Positions 1 through 7,509 of a stretch of 64,000 nt of DNA are shown piece after piece. Made by a program: the position numbers and the translations under genes. Origin of the DNA: CAIYPG01 sp903864555. GTDB taxonomy: Bacteria > Pseudomonadota > Gammaproteobacteria > Burkholderiales > SG8-39. The notes below the pieces were generated by a model. The model saw only the letters and a list, made by a program, of their open reading frames with translations, was not told the DNA's origin and did not search any database. Within the stretch, counting starts at the first letter, position 1, and each line of letters starts with the position of its first letter. The stretch is from assembly GCA_947474715.1 (NCBI GenBank), contig CANJJT010000001.1, forward strand, positions 220,061-284,060, given 5' to 3'.

Positions 1-291
1 TTCCGACAGACGCCCGATCAGTTCGCCGGCGATGCGCTCATAGGCCTCGCGCGTTACCGTGCCCGAGGCCAGCGCTGCGCCCCACACGGTGGGCACGATG
101 TCGTGCCGGGCGTCCATTGCCTTGAGGAAGCCGGAGGTGGCAAAGGAGGTGTTCTTCAGGCGCTCCAGCACTTCCTTGCCGCGCGACAGCGGCGGGCGTG
201 AGCCGTGGGTGTTGTAGGTCTTCCAGTCGGTGGGCGTGGCCACGAATGAATTGGTCTCGTGCATGAAGCCGCCGATTGCGATGCGTGCCAT
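1..291 (-). CDS. M81 family metallopeptidase (MlrC-like), N-terminal part
   Basis: The window shows the first 97 codons; the rest lies beyond position 1. The protein opens MARIAIGGFMHETNSF, the characteristic N-terminus of the MlrC/M81 family (microcystin LR degradation protein MlrC-like), zinc-dependent hydrolases that often sit beside hydantoinase/oxoprolinase genes. The ATG is preceded by a strong AGGAGAGGG Shine-Dalgarno about 5 nt upstream, which fixes the start. It is the third gene of a minus-strand operon after hyuA and hyuB, 53 nt behind hyuB. The HE of FMHET is the conserved N-terminal pair of the family. The physiological substrate cannot be told from the sequence; the context suggests cleavage of an amide or lactam made or used by the hydantoinase pair. 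Confidence 0.88.
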   Translation of the reverse strand, partial: MARIAIGGFMHETNSFVATPTDWKTYNTHGSRPPLSRGKEVLERLKNTSFATSGFLKAMDARHDIVPTVWGAALASGTVTREAYERIAGELIGRLSE

Positions 292-344
292 GGCTACCCT
301 CTCCTGATTGGTGTGCTGTGGGTCATGTGGGTGTCGTTTTATGT

Positions 345-2186
345 TCAGGCCGCGGATTTTGCCGCTTGTTTCTCATGATAGAGACGCTCCAGTTCCTGGA
401 ATTGCGGCCCGCGGTCGTAGAACGGCAGCGGCTCGGTGCGCCCGCTGCACAGTCGTGCCCGTTGCTGTTCAGTGGCCTTCACATCCGCGGCCAGCGTCTT
501 GTCGTCGATGACCACGCCGTAGTCGGCCAGCGCGCCGGCGATGGTGATGAAGCCGTCGGCGATATCGTCCTCGACCTGGGACAGCGCCCGATCCAGCGGA
601 TCACCGTAACCGCCGCCGCCGCTGGAGAGCACGCGCACCAGGTCACCGCGCTTCAACTGGATGCCATCGGAGAAGCCCGGAATCACGCGTTCGTCGGCCT
701 GCCCCGGATTGACGGTAATGCGGCCGGTGCGCCCGGCCTTGCCGCCCTTTACGCCCCAGGGCGGCGTCTTGCGGTTGGCCATGCGCGTGGCCAGGGTGAC
801 CTTGTCGGCCAGCATGCGGTAGTCGCGGATGATGCCCAGGCCGCCGCGGAACTGCCCGGGGCCGCCCGAATCCGGCGCGATGTCGAAGCGCTCGATGCGC
901 ATGGCGTAGGTGCCCTCGAGGAACTCCAAGGGGTAGTTTTTCTGGCGGCGCGAATAGATCACGTCCAGGCCGTCGGCGAAGGGCCGCGCGCCCTGCCCCA
1001 CGCCCAAGCCGTCCGTACACAGCACCACCTTGCCGGTCTTCGGATCGAGGCTGTGCATGATGACGATGACGTAGTCGGGCGAGCCCGCCGGCGTGCCGCC
1101 CTCGGTGGCCTGGGCAAAGGCACCCAGCACGGCATTGAGGAAGCGGTGCAGGGTGTGCGCGCGCAGGCCCAGCGGCGCCGGGCGCGTCGGTTGCAGGATG
1201 CTGCCCGGGCGCAGCTTCACTTCCTTGATGGTGCGGTAGGCGCCCTGGTTCTGCGACACGGTGCGGTCATCGCGCAACAGGAAGCGGGAGAACATCATGC
1301 GGCAGATGTCCGGGTGCAGCAGGTAGTTGATGGGGCCCTTGGCCTGGTCATCGCTGCCCGAGCCGTCGACCAGGGTGACTTCATCCCCCTTCACCTCCAC
1401 CTCCAGCTCGATGCGGTAGGGCGTTTCGGTGACGCAGTCGTCATCGACATAATCGGCAAAGCGGTAACGGCCGGGCTTGCTGTGCGCGGCGATGTTCCGG
1501 CGCACCACGGCTTCGGAGCGTGCCAGCAGTTCCTCGAAGCAGGCTTCGGTCATGTCCTCGCCGTAGCGCTCGAACAGCTCGGTGAGGCGGCTCTGGCCGA
1601 TGCGCGTGGCCGCCATCATGGCGCGGGTGTCGCCTTCCATCATGTCGGGGAAGCGCGAGTTGCGCAGGATCAGCCGGTACAGGTCGTCATTCAGTGTGCC
1701 CGCCGAGACGATCTTCACCTGCGGCACGGCCAGGCCTTCCTGGAAGATGTCGGTGTTGCTGGGCGAGAGGCTGCCCGGACGCGAGCCGCCGACATCCCAG
1801 AAGTGGCCGAAGCACAGCGAGTAGCCGATCAGCGTCTTGCCCCAGAAGGCGGGCGCGATGAAGCACATGTCCGGCGAGTGCGAGATGGCGCCGTGCAGCA
1901 GATAGGGGTCATTGGCCCAGTAGACATCGCCGGGCTGCATCACTTCGGCGGGGAATTTTTCCCAGATCGCCTCGATCATGCCGGGGCCGGCGCGGTCATT
2001 GGTGGTGTAGAGCAGGCGCGCGCGGCGGTCGGTGAGGCCGGAGAAGTGGTCGCCCTTCTCGCGGATGAAGGGTGACATCGAGGTGCGCACGATGACCGAT
2101 TCCATTTCATCACCGCAGGACTTCAGCGCACCCTTGATGATTTCGACGACGACCGGATCAACCGTTTCCACCGCTGTGGCCTTCAT
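345..2186 (-). CDS. hyuB: hydantoinase B/oxoprolinase family protein
   Basis: A 613-residue protein with HyuB-family features: an N-terminal DPVVVEIIKGAL segment, VIVRTSMSPFIREKGDHFSG, GDVYWANDPY, the SHSPDMCF and HFWDVGGSRPGS stretches, and a C-terminal SGGGGYGDPLDR motif. HyuB subunits pair with HyuA in ATP-dependent hydantoin, oxoproline or N-methylhydantoin hydrolysis; related pairs are acetone carboxylase subunits. The open frame extends upstream to 2501, but the ATG at 2186 overlaps the hyuA stop in an ATGA arrangement, which indicates translational coupling and decides the start. Length is normal for short-form HyuB proteins of about 550-650 residues. The exact substrate is unknown. 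Confidence 0.93.
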   Translation of the reverse strand: MKATAVETVDPVVVEIIKGALKSCGDEMESVIVRTSMSPFIREKGDHFSGLTDRRARLLYTTNDRAGPGMIEAIWEKFPAEVMQPGDVYWANDPYLLHGAISHSPDMCFIAPAFWGKTLIGYSLCFGHFWDVGGSRPGSLSPSNTDIFQEGLAVPQVKIVSAGTLNDDLYRLILRNSRFPDMMEGDTRAMMAATRIGQSRLTELFERYGEDMTEACFEELLARSEAVVRRNIAAHSKPGRYRFADYVDDDCVTETPYRIELEVEVKGDEVTLVDGSGSDDQAKGPINYLLHPDICRMMFSRFLLRDDRTVSQNQGAYRTIKEVKLRPGSILQPTRPAPLGLRAHTLHRFLNAVLGAFAQATEGGTPAGSPDYVIVIMHSLDPKTGKVVLCTDGLGVGQGARPFADGLDVIYSRRQKNYPLEFLEGTYAMRIERFDIAPDSGGPGQFRGGLGIIRDYRMLADKVTLATRMANRKTPPWGVKGGKAGRTGRITVNPGQADERVIPGFSDGIQLKRGDLVRVLSSGGGGYGDPLDRALSQVEDDIADGFITIAGALADYGVVIDDKTLAADVKATEQQRARLCSGRTEPLPFYDRGPQFQELERLYHEKQAAKSAA

Positions 2187-4282
2187 TGCGGCACCTCCAT
2201 GATGATGTTGCCGTAGGTATCCATGCTGGCCACGTGCCCGGGCAGTACCAGTACCGTGGAAAAGCGTTGCTCGATGACGGCCGGGCCGGTGAGTCGATGG
2301 CCGGGCGCCAGGGCATCGAAGTCGTAGACGGGCGTGTCCAGGAGGCCATGGCTGTGGCCAAAGTACACGGCGCGGCTGGTGCGGGCGGCCAGGGGGCTTT
2401 CGGCTGCCGCTGCGCGCGGGGACAGGCGGATCTTGGCGAGGCGCCCGTAGGCCGAGATGCCCAGGTTGACCAGTTCCACCGGCAGGCTGGGCGAGGACCA
2501 CGAATACAGCTGCTCGTGCTGGCGATGGAAGGTCTGTTGCAGCGCTTCGAGGTCGCCCGCGGTGAGCAGGGCGCCGCCCTGGCTGGCGGCCCGCTCGGGC
2601 AGGGTCACGGCGATTTCATAGGCCTGGTTGATGTAGCGCAGGCTGGCGGTGCGCACGAAGCGCGCATCGGCCTCGGCCACCCCCTCGTCGCGGAACCAGG
2701 CCTGGGCACGCGCTTCCAGTTCTGACAGGGTGGCATTCAGGCGCTGCAGGTCGAACTGCCCGGAACGCTGGATGATGGTCTGGAAGAAATCGCTCTTCAG
2801 GTCGGTGGCCAGCAGGCCCAGGGTGGATAGCAGTCCGGCACTCGCCGGCACGATGACGCGCGGGATGCCGAGCAGTTCAGCCAGGCGCCCTGCGTGCAGC
2901 GCGCCGCCGCCGCCGCCCGCCACCAGGGCGAATTCGCGCGGATCGTGGCCACGCTCCACCGAGACGGAGCGGATGGCGGCGGCCATGTTGTTGTTGAGCA
3001 GTTCGACGATGCCGTCGGCCGCCTCGTGCAGCGACAGCCCCAGGGGCTTGGCGACATGGTCGCTGATGGCTTCCTCGGCCAGCGTGATCCTGAGCGCCAC
3101 TTCGCCGCCCAGGGAGTCGGGACTGCGCCCCAGCACCAGGTTGGCGTCGGTGACGGTGGCTTCCAGGCCGCCCCGCGCGTAACAGGCCGGGCCGGGCTCG
3201 GCGCCGGCGCTTTCCGGGCCCACCTGCAGGCTGCGCCCCAGGACCCGGGCGATGGAACCGCCGCCGGCGCCGATGGTGTTCACGTCCACCATGGGCACAT
3301 TGAGCGGCAGCCCGGCGATCTCGCCGGCGGAGCTGATCGCTGGGCGGTTGTCGCGTGACAGGCAGATGTCGGCCGAGGTGCCGCCCACGTCGATGGAGAT
3401 CACGTTGGGGTAACCGGCGGCCTGGCCGACCAGGATGGCGCCCACGGCCGCGGCGGCGGGACCGGAGAGCGCGGTGTGGATGGGCTGGCGTGCTGCCGCC
3501 TGCGCCGAATACATGCCGCCGTTGGACTTCATGATGCGCAAGGGGGCCTTGAGCCCCATTTCCTGCAGCCGCGCCTCCAGGCGCTGGTGGTAACCGGCCA
3601 CCTTGGGCATCACGTAGGCATTGATGACGGTGGCGGTGGTTCGCTCGTATTCGCGGAAGATGGGCAGCACTTCCGAGGAGATGGAGCAGGGCATGCCGGG
3701 CAGCACTTCGGCGACCAGTTCGCGCACGCGTTGTTCGTGTGCGCCATTGGCGTAGGCGTGCAGCAGGCAGATGGCCAGGGATTCGATACCTTGTTCCCCG
3801 AGGCGGCTGATGGCGGCGCGACAGGCGGCTTCGTCCAGCGGCTTTTCCTCGCGGCCTTCAGGGCTGGTGCGCCCGATTACTTCATGGATGCGTCGCGGTG
3901 GCACCAGGCGCGGCGGACGGATCCAGAAATAGCTGTTGGCATTCTTCGCCACATCGTGCCGGCCGATGTGCAGCACGTAGCGGCAGCCTTCGGTGGTCAG
4001 CAGGCCGACTGTGGCGCCCTTGCGCTCGAGGATGGCATTGGTGGCCACGGTGGTGCCGTGGAACACCCCGGCAATGTCGGCTGCGGCAATGCCGGCCTCT
4101 TTCAGGATGCGCAGGATGCCTGCGGCAAAAGCCTGCGACTGGTCGCCCGGGGTGGTGGGGGTTTTCACCTGCCACAGGCGTCCGCTGGCGCGGTCTGCCA
4201 GGGTGATGTCGGTGAAGGTGCCGCCGATGTCGACGGCGATCGCGTACTGCCCGGATGCGTCGGCTGCCTTGCTGCTTGCCAA
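2183..4282 (-). CDS. hyuA: hydantoinase/oxoprolinase family protein, A subunit
   Basis: A 699-residue ATPase subunit of the hydantoinase/5-oxoprolinase/acetone carboxylase family, acting with HyuB in the cytoplasm. Near the N-terminus is the phosphate-binding VDIGGTFTDITLAD motif, then FHGTTVATNAILERKG, ISIDVGGTSADI (second nucleotide-binding motif), NTIGAGGGSIA, and GRAGLL-type C-terminal ALVAGGGGGALHA. The start chosen is TTG at 4282 because a GAGGAG Shine-Dalgarno lies 6 nt upstream; an in-frame ATG at 4330 has no comparable site, and longer frames run into the divergent iclR gene. It is first in a minus-strand operon with hyuB and the M81 peptidase. The iclR-type gene starts 159 nt away on the other strand and probably regulates it. 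Confidence 0.93.
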   Translation of the reverse strand: MASSKAADASGQYAIAVDIGGTFTDITLADRASGRLWQVKTPTTPGDQSQAFAAGILRILKEAGIAAADIAGVFHGTTVATNAILERKGATVGLLTTEGCRYVLHIGRHDVAKNANSYFWIRPPRLVPPRRIHEVIGRTSPEGREEKPLDEAACRAAISRLGEQGIESLAICLLHAYANGAHEQRVRELVAEVLPGMPCSISSEVLPIFREYERTTATVINAYVMPKVAGYHQRLEARLQEMGLKAPLRIMKSNGGMYSAQAAARQPIHTALSGPAAAAVGAILVGQAAGYPNVISIDVGGTSADICLSRDNRPAISSAGEIAGLPLNVPMVDVNTIGAGGGSIARVLGRSLQVGPESAGAEPGPACYARGGLEATVTDANLVLGRSPDSLGGEVALRITLAEEAISDHVAKPLGLSLHEAADGIVELLNNNMAAAIRSVSVERGHDPREFALVAGGGGGALHAGRLAELLGIPRVIVPASAGLLSTLGLLATDLKSDFFQTIIQRSGQFDLQRLNATLSELEARAQAWFRDEGVAEADARFVRTASLRYINQAYEIAVTLPERAASQGGALLTAGDLEALQQTFHRQHEQLYSWSSPSLPVELVNLGISAYGRLAKIRLSPRAAAAESPLAARTSRAVYFGHSHGLLDTPVYDFDALAPGHRLTGPAVIEQRFSTVLVLPGHVASMDTYGNIIMEVPQ

Positions 4283-4382
4283 GGGGCACTCCTCGTGGGG
4301 GAATCGGGAAAGGGATGGCCTGCGAGCCATGTTGCATGACCATAGCACCATTGCCCCGGGGACAAGGGTGTGCTCGGCAAAG

Positions 4383-4403
4383 TTTTGCCATGATGTGGCA
4401 AAA
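4383..4403. promoter_or_regulatory. perfect inverted repeat, candidate IclR operator
   Basis: TTTTGCCA and TGGCAAAA are perfect 8-bp arms around a 5-bp TGATG spacer. The site lies between hyuA (starting at 4282) and the divergent iclR-family gene (starting at 4442), where a local repressor or activator would bind. Geometry and AT-rich ends resemble operators of IclR-family proteins; the assignment to this regulator is inferred from position. Confidence 0.6.
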
Positions 4404-4441
4404 TTTCCATTCCTCAACCACCCTTCCGCGGACCTGCCCAC

Positions 4442-5266
4442 ATGGCCACTGCCCGCAAGCGTCCCGAGCCGGGTCGGCCACCCCGGCAACAGCCGCCGGG
4501 CACCCAGTCGATCGGGCGCACCGTCTCGCTGCTCAAGGTGCTGGGTACGCGGCGCCAGATCGGCTGGCGGCTCACCGACATCGCCGCGCAGTGCGGGCTC
4601 AGCACCAGCACTGCCTATCGTATCCTGACCTCGCTTGTCGCCATGCGTCTGGTCCGACAACGGCCGCAGGACAAACGCTATGTGCCCGGTCCGGCCCTGT
4701 ATGAAATGGCGCTCACCGTGCCCTCCTATTTCCAGTTCCAGGCGGCCTGTCATGCGGCGTTGTTGCAGATTTCCCAGAAGACCCGCTGGGTGGTGTTCCT
4801 GGCCCTGCGTTCAGGCGAGGAGGTGGTGTGCGCCGACCGCGTCGGCACCACCTCGGTGAACCTGATGAACGAGGTCGGGCGCAAGGTGCCGCTGGCCGGG
4901 TCTGCGCTGGGCGTAGCCATGCTGCTGCGGCTGCCGCCGGGGGAGCAGCGACGCCTGCTGGCGGCCAACCGTCGCGCCCTGCGCAGCAATCCGGCGCATC
5001 GCGGCCGCACCTATGACGCCATGTGGCAGCGCTCGCAGCGCCTGGGTGTGGGCATCAACCTGGGCAATATCCTGCCGGGAGGCGCGTCGCTGGGCGTGCC
5101 CATCGTCAACCGTCACGGGGCGCCGGTAGCGGCAATCAGCGTGGCCGGAGCGCTGGCCGAATTCAGCGAGCGGCGCATTGCCGCCGCGACGCAATTGCTG
5201 AAGGAAGCCGCCGCCCGCATCGAGCGGGATCAGGCCGACCTGGTGGCCGATCTGGAGGCCGGCTGA
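4442..5266 (+). CDS. IclR family transcriptional regulator
   Basis: A 274-residue regulator. Residues 20-85 form the winged helix-turn-helix (SIGRTVSLLKVL, then LTDIAAQCGLSTSTAYRILTSL), and residues 100-265 form the GAF-like effector-binding domain with GSALGVAMLL and the C-terminal SLGVPIVNRHGAPVAAISVAG block. IclR proteins are dimeric or tetrameric and respond to small carboxylic or aromatic metabolites. The gene is divergent from hyuA-hyuB-M81 and shares a 159-nt intergenic region containing a 21-bp perfect inverted repeat, so it most likely controls that operon and perhaps itself. Its Shine-Dalgarno is weak. A Bug receptor gene follows tail to tail 37 nt downstream. The effector cannot be read from the sequence. 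Confidence 0.94.
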   Translation: MATARKRPEPGRPPRQQPPGTQSIGRTVSLLKVLGTRRQIGWRLTDIAAQCGLSTSTAYRILTSLVAMRLVRQRPQDKRYVPGPALYEMALTVPSYFQFQAACHAALLQISQKTRWVVFLALRSGEEVVCADRVGTTSVNLMNEVGRKVPLAGSALGVAMLLRLPPGEQRRLLAANRRALRSNPAHRGRTYDAMWQRSQRLGVGINLGNILPGGASLGVPIVNRHGAPVAAISVAGALAEFSERRIAAATQLLKEAAARIERDQADLVADLEAG

Positions 5267-5303
5267 AGGCTTTCCGCCTCAGCCGGCCGGCCGCGCTGAC
5301 GAA

Positions 5304-6287
5304 CTACATGGTGGTGCCGGTGGCCTTGATCACGGGCGCCCACTTGGCGATTTCCGAGGCGATGAAGGCGGCGGTCTTCGCCGGCGTCGAGGCGGGCTCC
5401 GGTTCGACCCCGAGCTTCTCCAGGTCGGCCTGGAAGGAGGGCATCTGCATCACCTTGGCCATGGCCGACTGCAGGGTGTCGATCACGGCTGCGGGCGTGC
5501 CGGCCGGTGCCAGCAGGATGCCCGAAGTCGCCGCCACCATGCCCGGCAGGTTGAATTCCACCGCGGCCGGGATGTCCGGCGCAATCGGCGAGCGCTTGGC
5601 CCCGGTGGTGGCCAGCACGCGAAGCTGGCCCTGCCGGTGGTAGGGCACGATGCTGCTGAAGGTGTCGCTGAGGATGGGCACGTGGCCGCCCATCACATCA
5701 CGCAGTGCCGGCGCGCCACCCGGGTAGGGCACATGCGTGGCCTGCAGGTTGCCCCCAAGCTGTTTGAAGATCTCGAACGACAGGTGCGCGATGCCGCCGT
5801 TGCCCGCCGAGGCGAAGCCGAACTTGCCCGGATTGGCACGGATCAGCGCCATGAGTTCCGGCAGGGTCTGGGCCGGCACCTTGGGGTTGATGGCAATGCC
5901 CATGGGCTGGATGCCGATCAGCCCTACCGGCGCAAAGTCCTTCTGTGCGTCGTAGACCGGCTTGACCATGGAGGTGGCATTGATGGCATGCGTGCCAGTG
6001 GTGCCCAGCAGCAGCGTGTAGCCGTCCGGTGGCGATCCTGCGACGTAGGCGCAACCCACGCTACCGGCTGCCCCGGCGCGGTTGTCGACCACGATGTTAT
6101 GGCCGAGCACCTCCCCCATGTGATGGGCCAGCCGGCGGCCGAGCACGTCGGTAGAGCCGCCCGGGGCAAACGGGATGACCAGCTTCATCACCTTGTTCGG
6201 AAAACGGGCCTGCTGCCCCCACGCCGAGGCGGTCAGCCCCGCACCCATCAGGCCCATGCCGGCTAGCAATAGCTCACGTCTGCGCAT
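5304..6287 (-). CDS. Bug family (TctC-type) tripartite tricarboxylate transporter substrate-binding protein
   Basis: A 327-residue periplasmic solute receptor. The N-terminus MRRRELLLAGMGLMGAG is a signal peptide with a twin-arginine-like RRRELLL stretch and probable cleavage after SAWGQ. The mature protein carries the Bug signature: LVIPFAPGGSTDVLGR, VVDNRAGAAGSVG, PDGYTLLLG and THVPYPGGAPAL. Bug proteins clamp carboxylated ligands with two beta-strand-zipper loops and either feed TctAB-type transporters or act as sensors. An AGGAGGG Shine-Dalgarno lies 8 nt upstream of the ATG. No tctA/tctB genes are nearby. It is the only Bug gene of the five here on the minus strand and is closest to the hydantoinase cluster, so its ligand may be an intermediate of that pathway. 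Confidence 0.94.
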   Translation of the reverse strand: MRRRELLLAGMGLMGAGLTASAWGQQARFPNKVMKLVIPFAPGGSTDVLGRRLAHHMGEVLGHNIVVDNRAGAAGSVGCAYVAGSPPDGYTLLLGTTGTHAINATSMVKPVYDAQKDFAPVGLIGIQPMGIAINPKVPAQTLPELMALIRANPGKFGFASAGNGGIAHLSFEIFKQLGGNLQATHVPYPGGAPALRDVMGGHVPILSDTFSSIVPYHRQGQLRVLATTGAKRSPIAPDIPAAVEFNLPGMVAATSGILLAPAGTPAAVIDTLQSAMAKVMQMPSFQADLEKLGVEPEPASTPAKTAAFIASEIAKWAPVIKATGTTM

Positions 6288-6436
6288 GCGAATTGCCCTC
6301 CTGTTGTTATTGCGTTATGGATCGCAAGCCATTCTGGGCAGGAGGGCCTCTTCCGTCAAATCCGGCTGCGAAGCAGCCTGAGCGCGGCGGATTGGCTGAG
6401 GGGCTGGCTGGGGCACGGCCCGGTGTTCCCCGCGGA

Positions 6437-7126
6437 TCAGGTCCCCGCGCGCATGATGCGCAGGCGCAGCGTGAGGGCGCCGCTGACATGCTGGCGCGTC
6501 ACCTTTTCCGCCGTCTCGGCATCCTGGCGCTGGATGGCGCGCACCATGGCACGATGCTCGCGCAGGGCTTCCGGTGGGCGCCCCGGCGCGGCAAAGGTGG
6601 TGCCGCGCAGTTGCTCCAGCTCGTTCTGCAGCGAAGTGAGGGTGCGCAGCAGGTAGCGGTTTCGGGCGGCGCGGTAGATGCAGTTGTGCAAATCCTTGTT
6701 CAGCTCCACCAGGCGCCCGGCATCGTCACCGGCGGCGGCCTGCTCTTCCAGGATGCGGTTCATCAGCTCCACCTCGATGGGTGAGGCATGCCGCGCAGCC
6801 AGCCCGGCGGCCGCCCCTTCGAGCACGCCACGCATGGCATACAGCTCGAAGATCTGGTCGTCACTCATCTGCGGTACGGCCAGCCCGCGGTTGGTGGTCA
6901 CCAGCAGGTTTTCCGAGGCCAGGCGGCGCAGCGCCTCCCGCACCGGCGTGCGGCTGACCTGCAGCCAGCCGGCCACGGTTTCCTCGGGGATGCGCTCCCC
7001 CGGCTGGAAGCGCCCGGTCTGCAGCGCCTTCTTCAGCTCGGCATAGGCATGATCGGCGCGCGACAGTCCCGTGGCGTTGGCGGGAAGTTCGCTCGGTTTT
7101 TCAATGCTTGCAGCCATGGGCCTCAT
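6437..7126 (-). CDS. GntR family transcriptional regulator, FadR-C (FCD) type
   Basis: About 229 residues. The N-terminal winged helix includes YAELKKALQTGRFQPGERI and GWLQVSRTPVREALRRLASENLL, the hallmark GntR recognition segment. The all-helical C-terminal FCD domain contains MRGVLEGAAAGLAARH, the LVELNKDLHNCIYRAARNRYL stretch with the metal-binding Asp/His set, and EHRAMVRAIQRQDAE. FCD regulators usually respond to organic acids. The open frame extends to 7201 but ATG 7126, or ATG 7117 nine bases downstream, fits better with the domain; neither has a strong Shine-Dalgarno. The gene is divergent from the TcuA-like/PrpF/Bug run, and the shared region holds a perfect ATTGTATACAAT palindrome that it probably binds. 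Confidence 0.92.
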   Translation of the reverse strand: MRPMAASIEKPSELPANATGLSRADHAYAELKKALQTGRFQPGERIPEETVAGWLQVSRTPVREALRRLASENLLVTTNRGLAVPQMSDDQIFELYAMRGVLEGAAAGLAARHASPIEVELMNRILEEQAAAGDDAGRLVELNKDLHNCIYRAARNRYLLRTLTSLQNELEQLRGTTFAAPGRPPEALREHRAMVRAIQRQDAETAEKVTRQHVSGALTLRLRIMRAGT

Positions 7127-7237
7127 TCTGGTGTTGGGCTTGCCGAAATGCCGGCCGTCCTCTTCATGTCTGCCGTGCCCCTGCCTGGTGTGCCGGGCCA
7201 TCCTGATGGCGGCATCGCTCGCGGCCCGGGGCTGCGG

Positions 7238-7266
7238 TTGACAGGAATGGGTGAACTGAATACCAT
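7238..7266 (+). promoter_or_regulatory. sigma70-like promoter for the flavoprotein/PrpF/Bug run
   Basis: A perfect TTGACA at 7238-7243 is followed after 17 bp by TACCAT at 7261-7266, a 4/6 match to the -10 consensus. Transcription would start near 7273, just before the palindrome at 7285. Position and orientation suit the plus-strand catabolic genes. Confidence 0.5.
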
Positions 7267-7284
7267 TGTACAGCTTTGGATACG

Positions 7285-7296
7285 ATTGTATACAAT
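7285..7296. promoter_or_regulatory. palindrome ATTGTATACAAT, candidate GntR/FCD operator
   Basis: A perfect 12-bp palindrome placed immediately downstream of the predicted promoter, ideal for repression by the divergent GntR regulator. The GTATAC core with flanking T and A resembles the GT-N-AC style half-sites of FCD-type GntR proteins. A partial copy, ATTGTACAG, lies 20 bp upstream at 7265-7273. Binding is inferred, not shown. Confidence 0.6.
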
Positions 7297-7509
7297 GTGC
7301 ATCGAGGTGTGAAGTGGCAATGCCAGGCAGCAGTGGCGCGGGGTGACGAAACGGACATCGCCATGCCTGCCGGGCACATCACCGCCGGAGGCATCCCATC
7401 GCCAGCTGTTGCTACCCGTTTTCGTGCCGGCCATCGAACAAGGCAACAAGGCAGTGTCTGCATCGATGCCGGATCCGGACTGCAGTCCAACCTGAACAGA
7501 GGATGATTG

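Larger units (their letters stand above)
7127..7509. other. divergent regulatory region between gntR-type gene and flavoprotein gene
   Basis: About 380 bases with no convincing gene. It contains a sigma70-like promoter (7238-7266), a 12-bp palindrome just downstream of the expected transcription start, and about 200 nt of untranslated leader before the flavoprotein start. A 76-codon open frame at 7276-7506 ends directly before the flavoprotein gene but has no recognisable features or Shine-Dalgarno and is not called. Confidence 0.6.

Noticed and set aside
276..2075. Open frame of 599 codons on the plus strand opposite hyuB
   Set aside because: It is a GC-rich shadow of hyuB, with no domain; the minus-strand frame carries all HyuB motifs.
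7276..7506. 76-codon plus-strand frame directly before the flavoprotein gene
   Set aside because: No Shine-Dalgarno, overlaps the operator and shows no recognisable feature; probably leader RNA.
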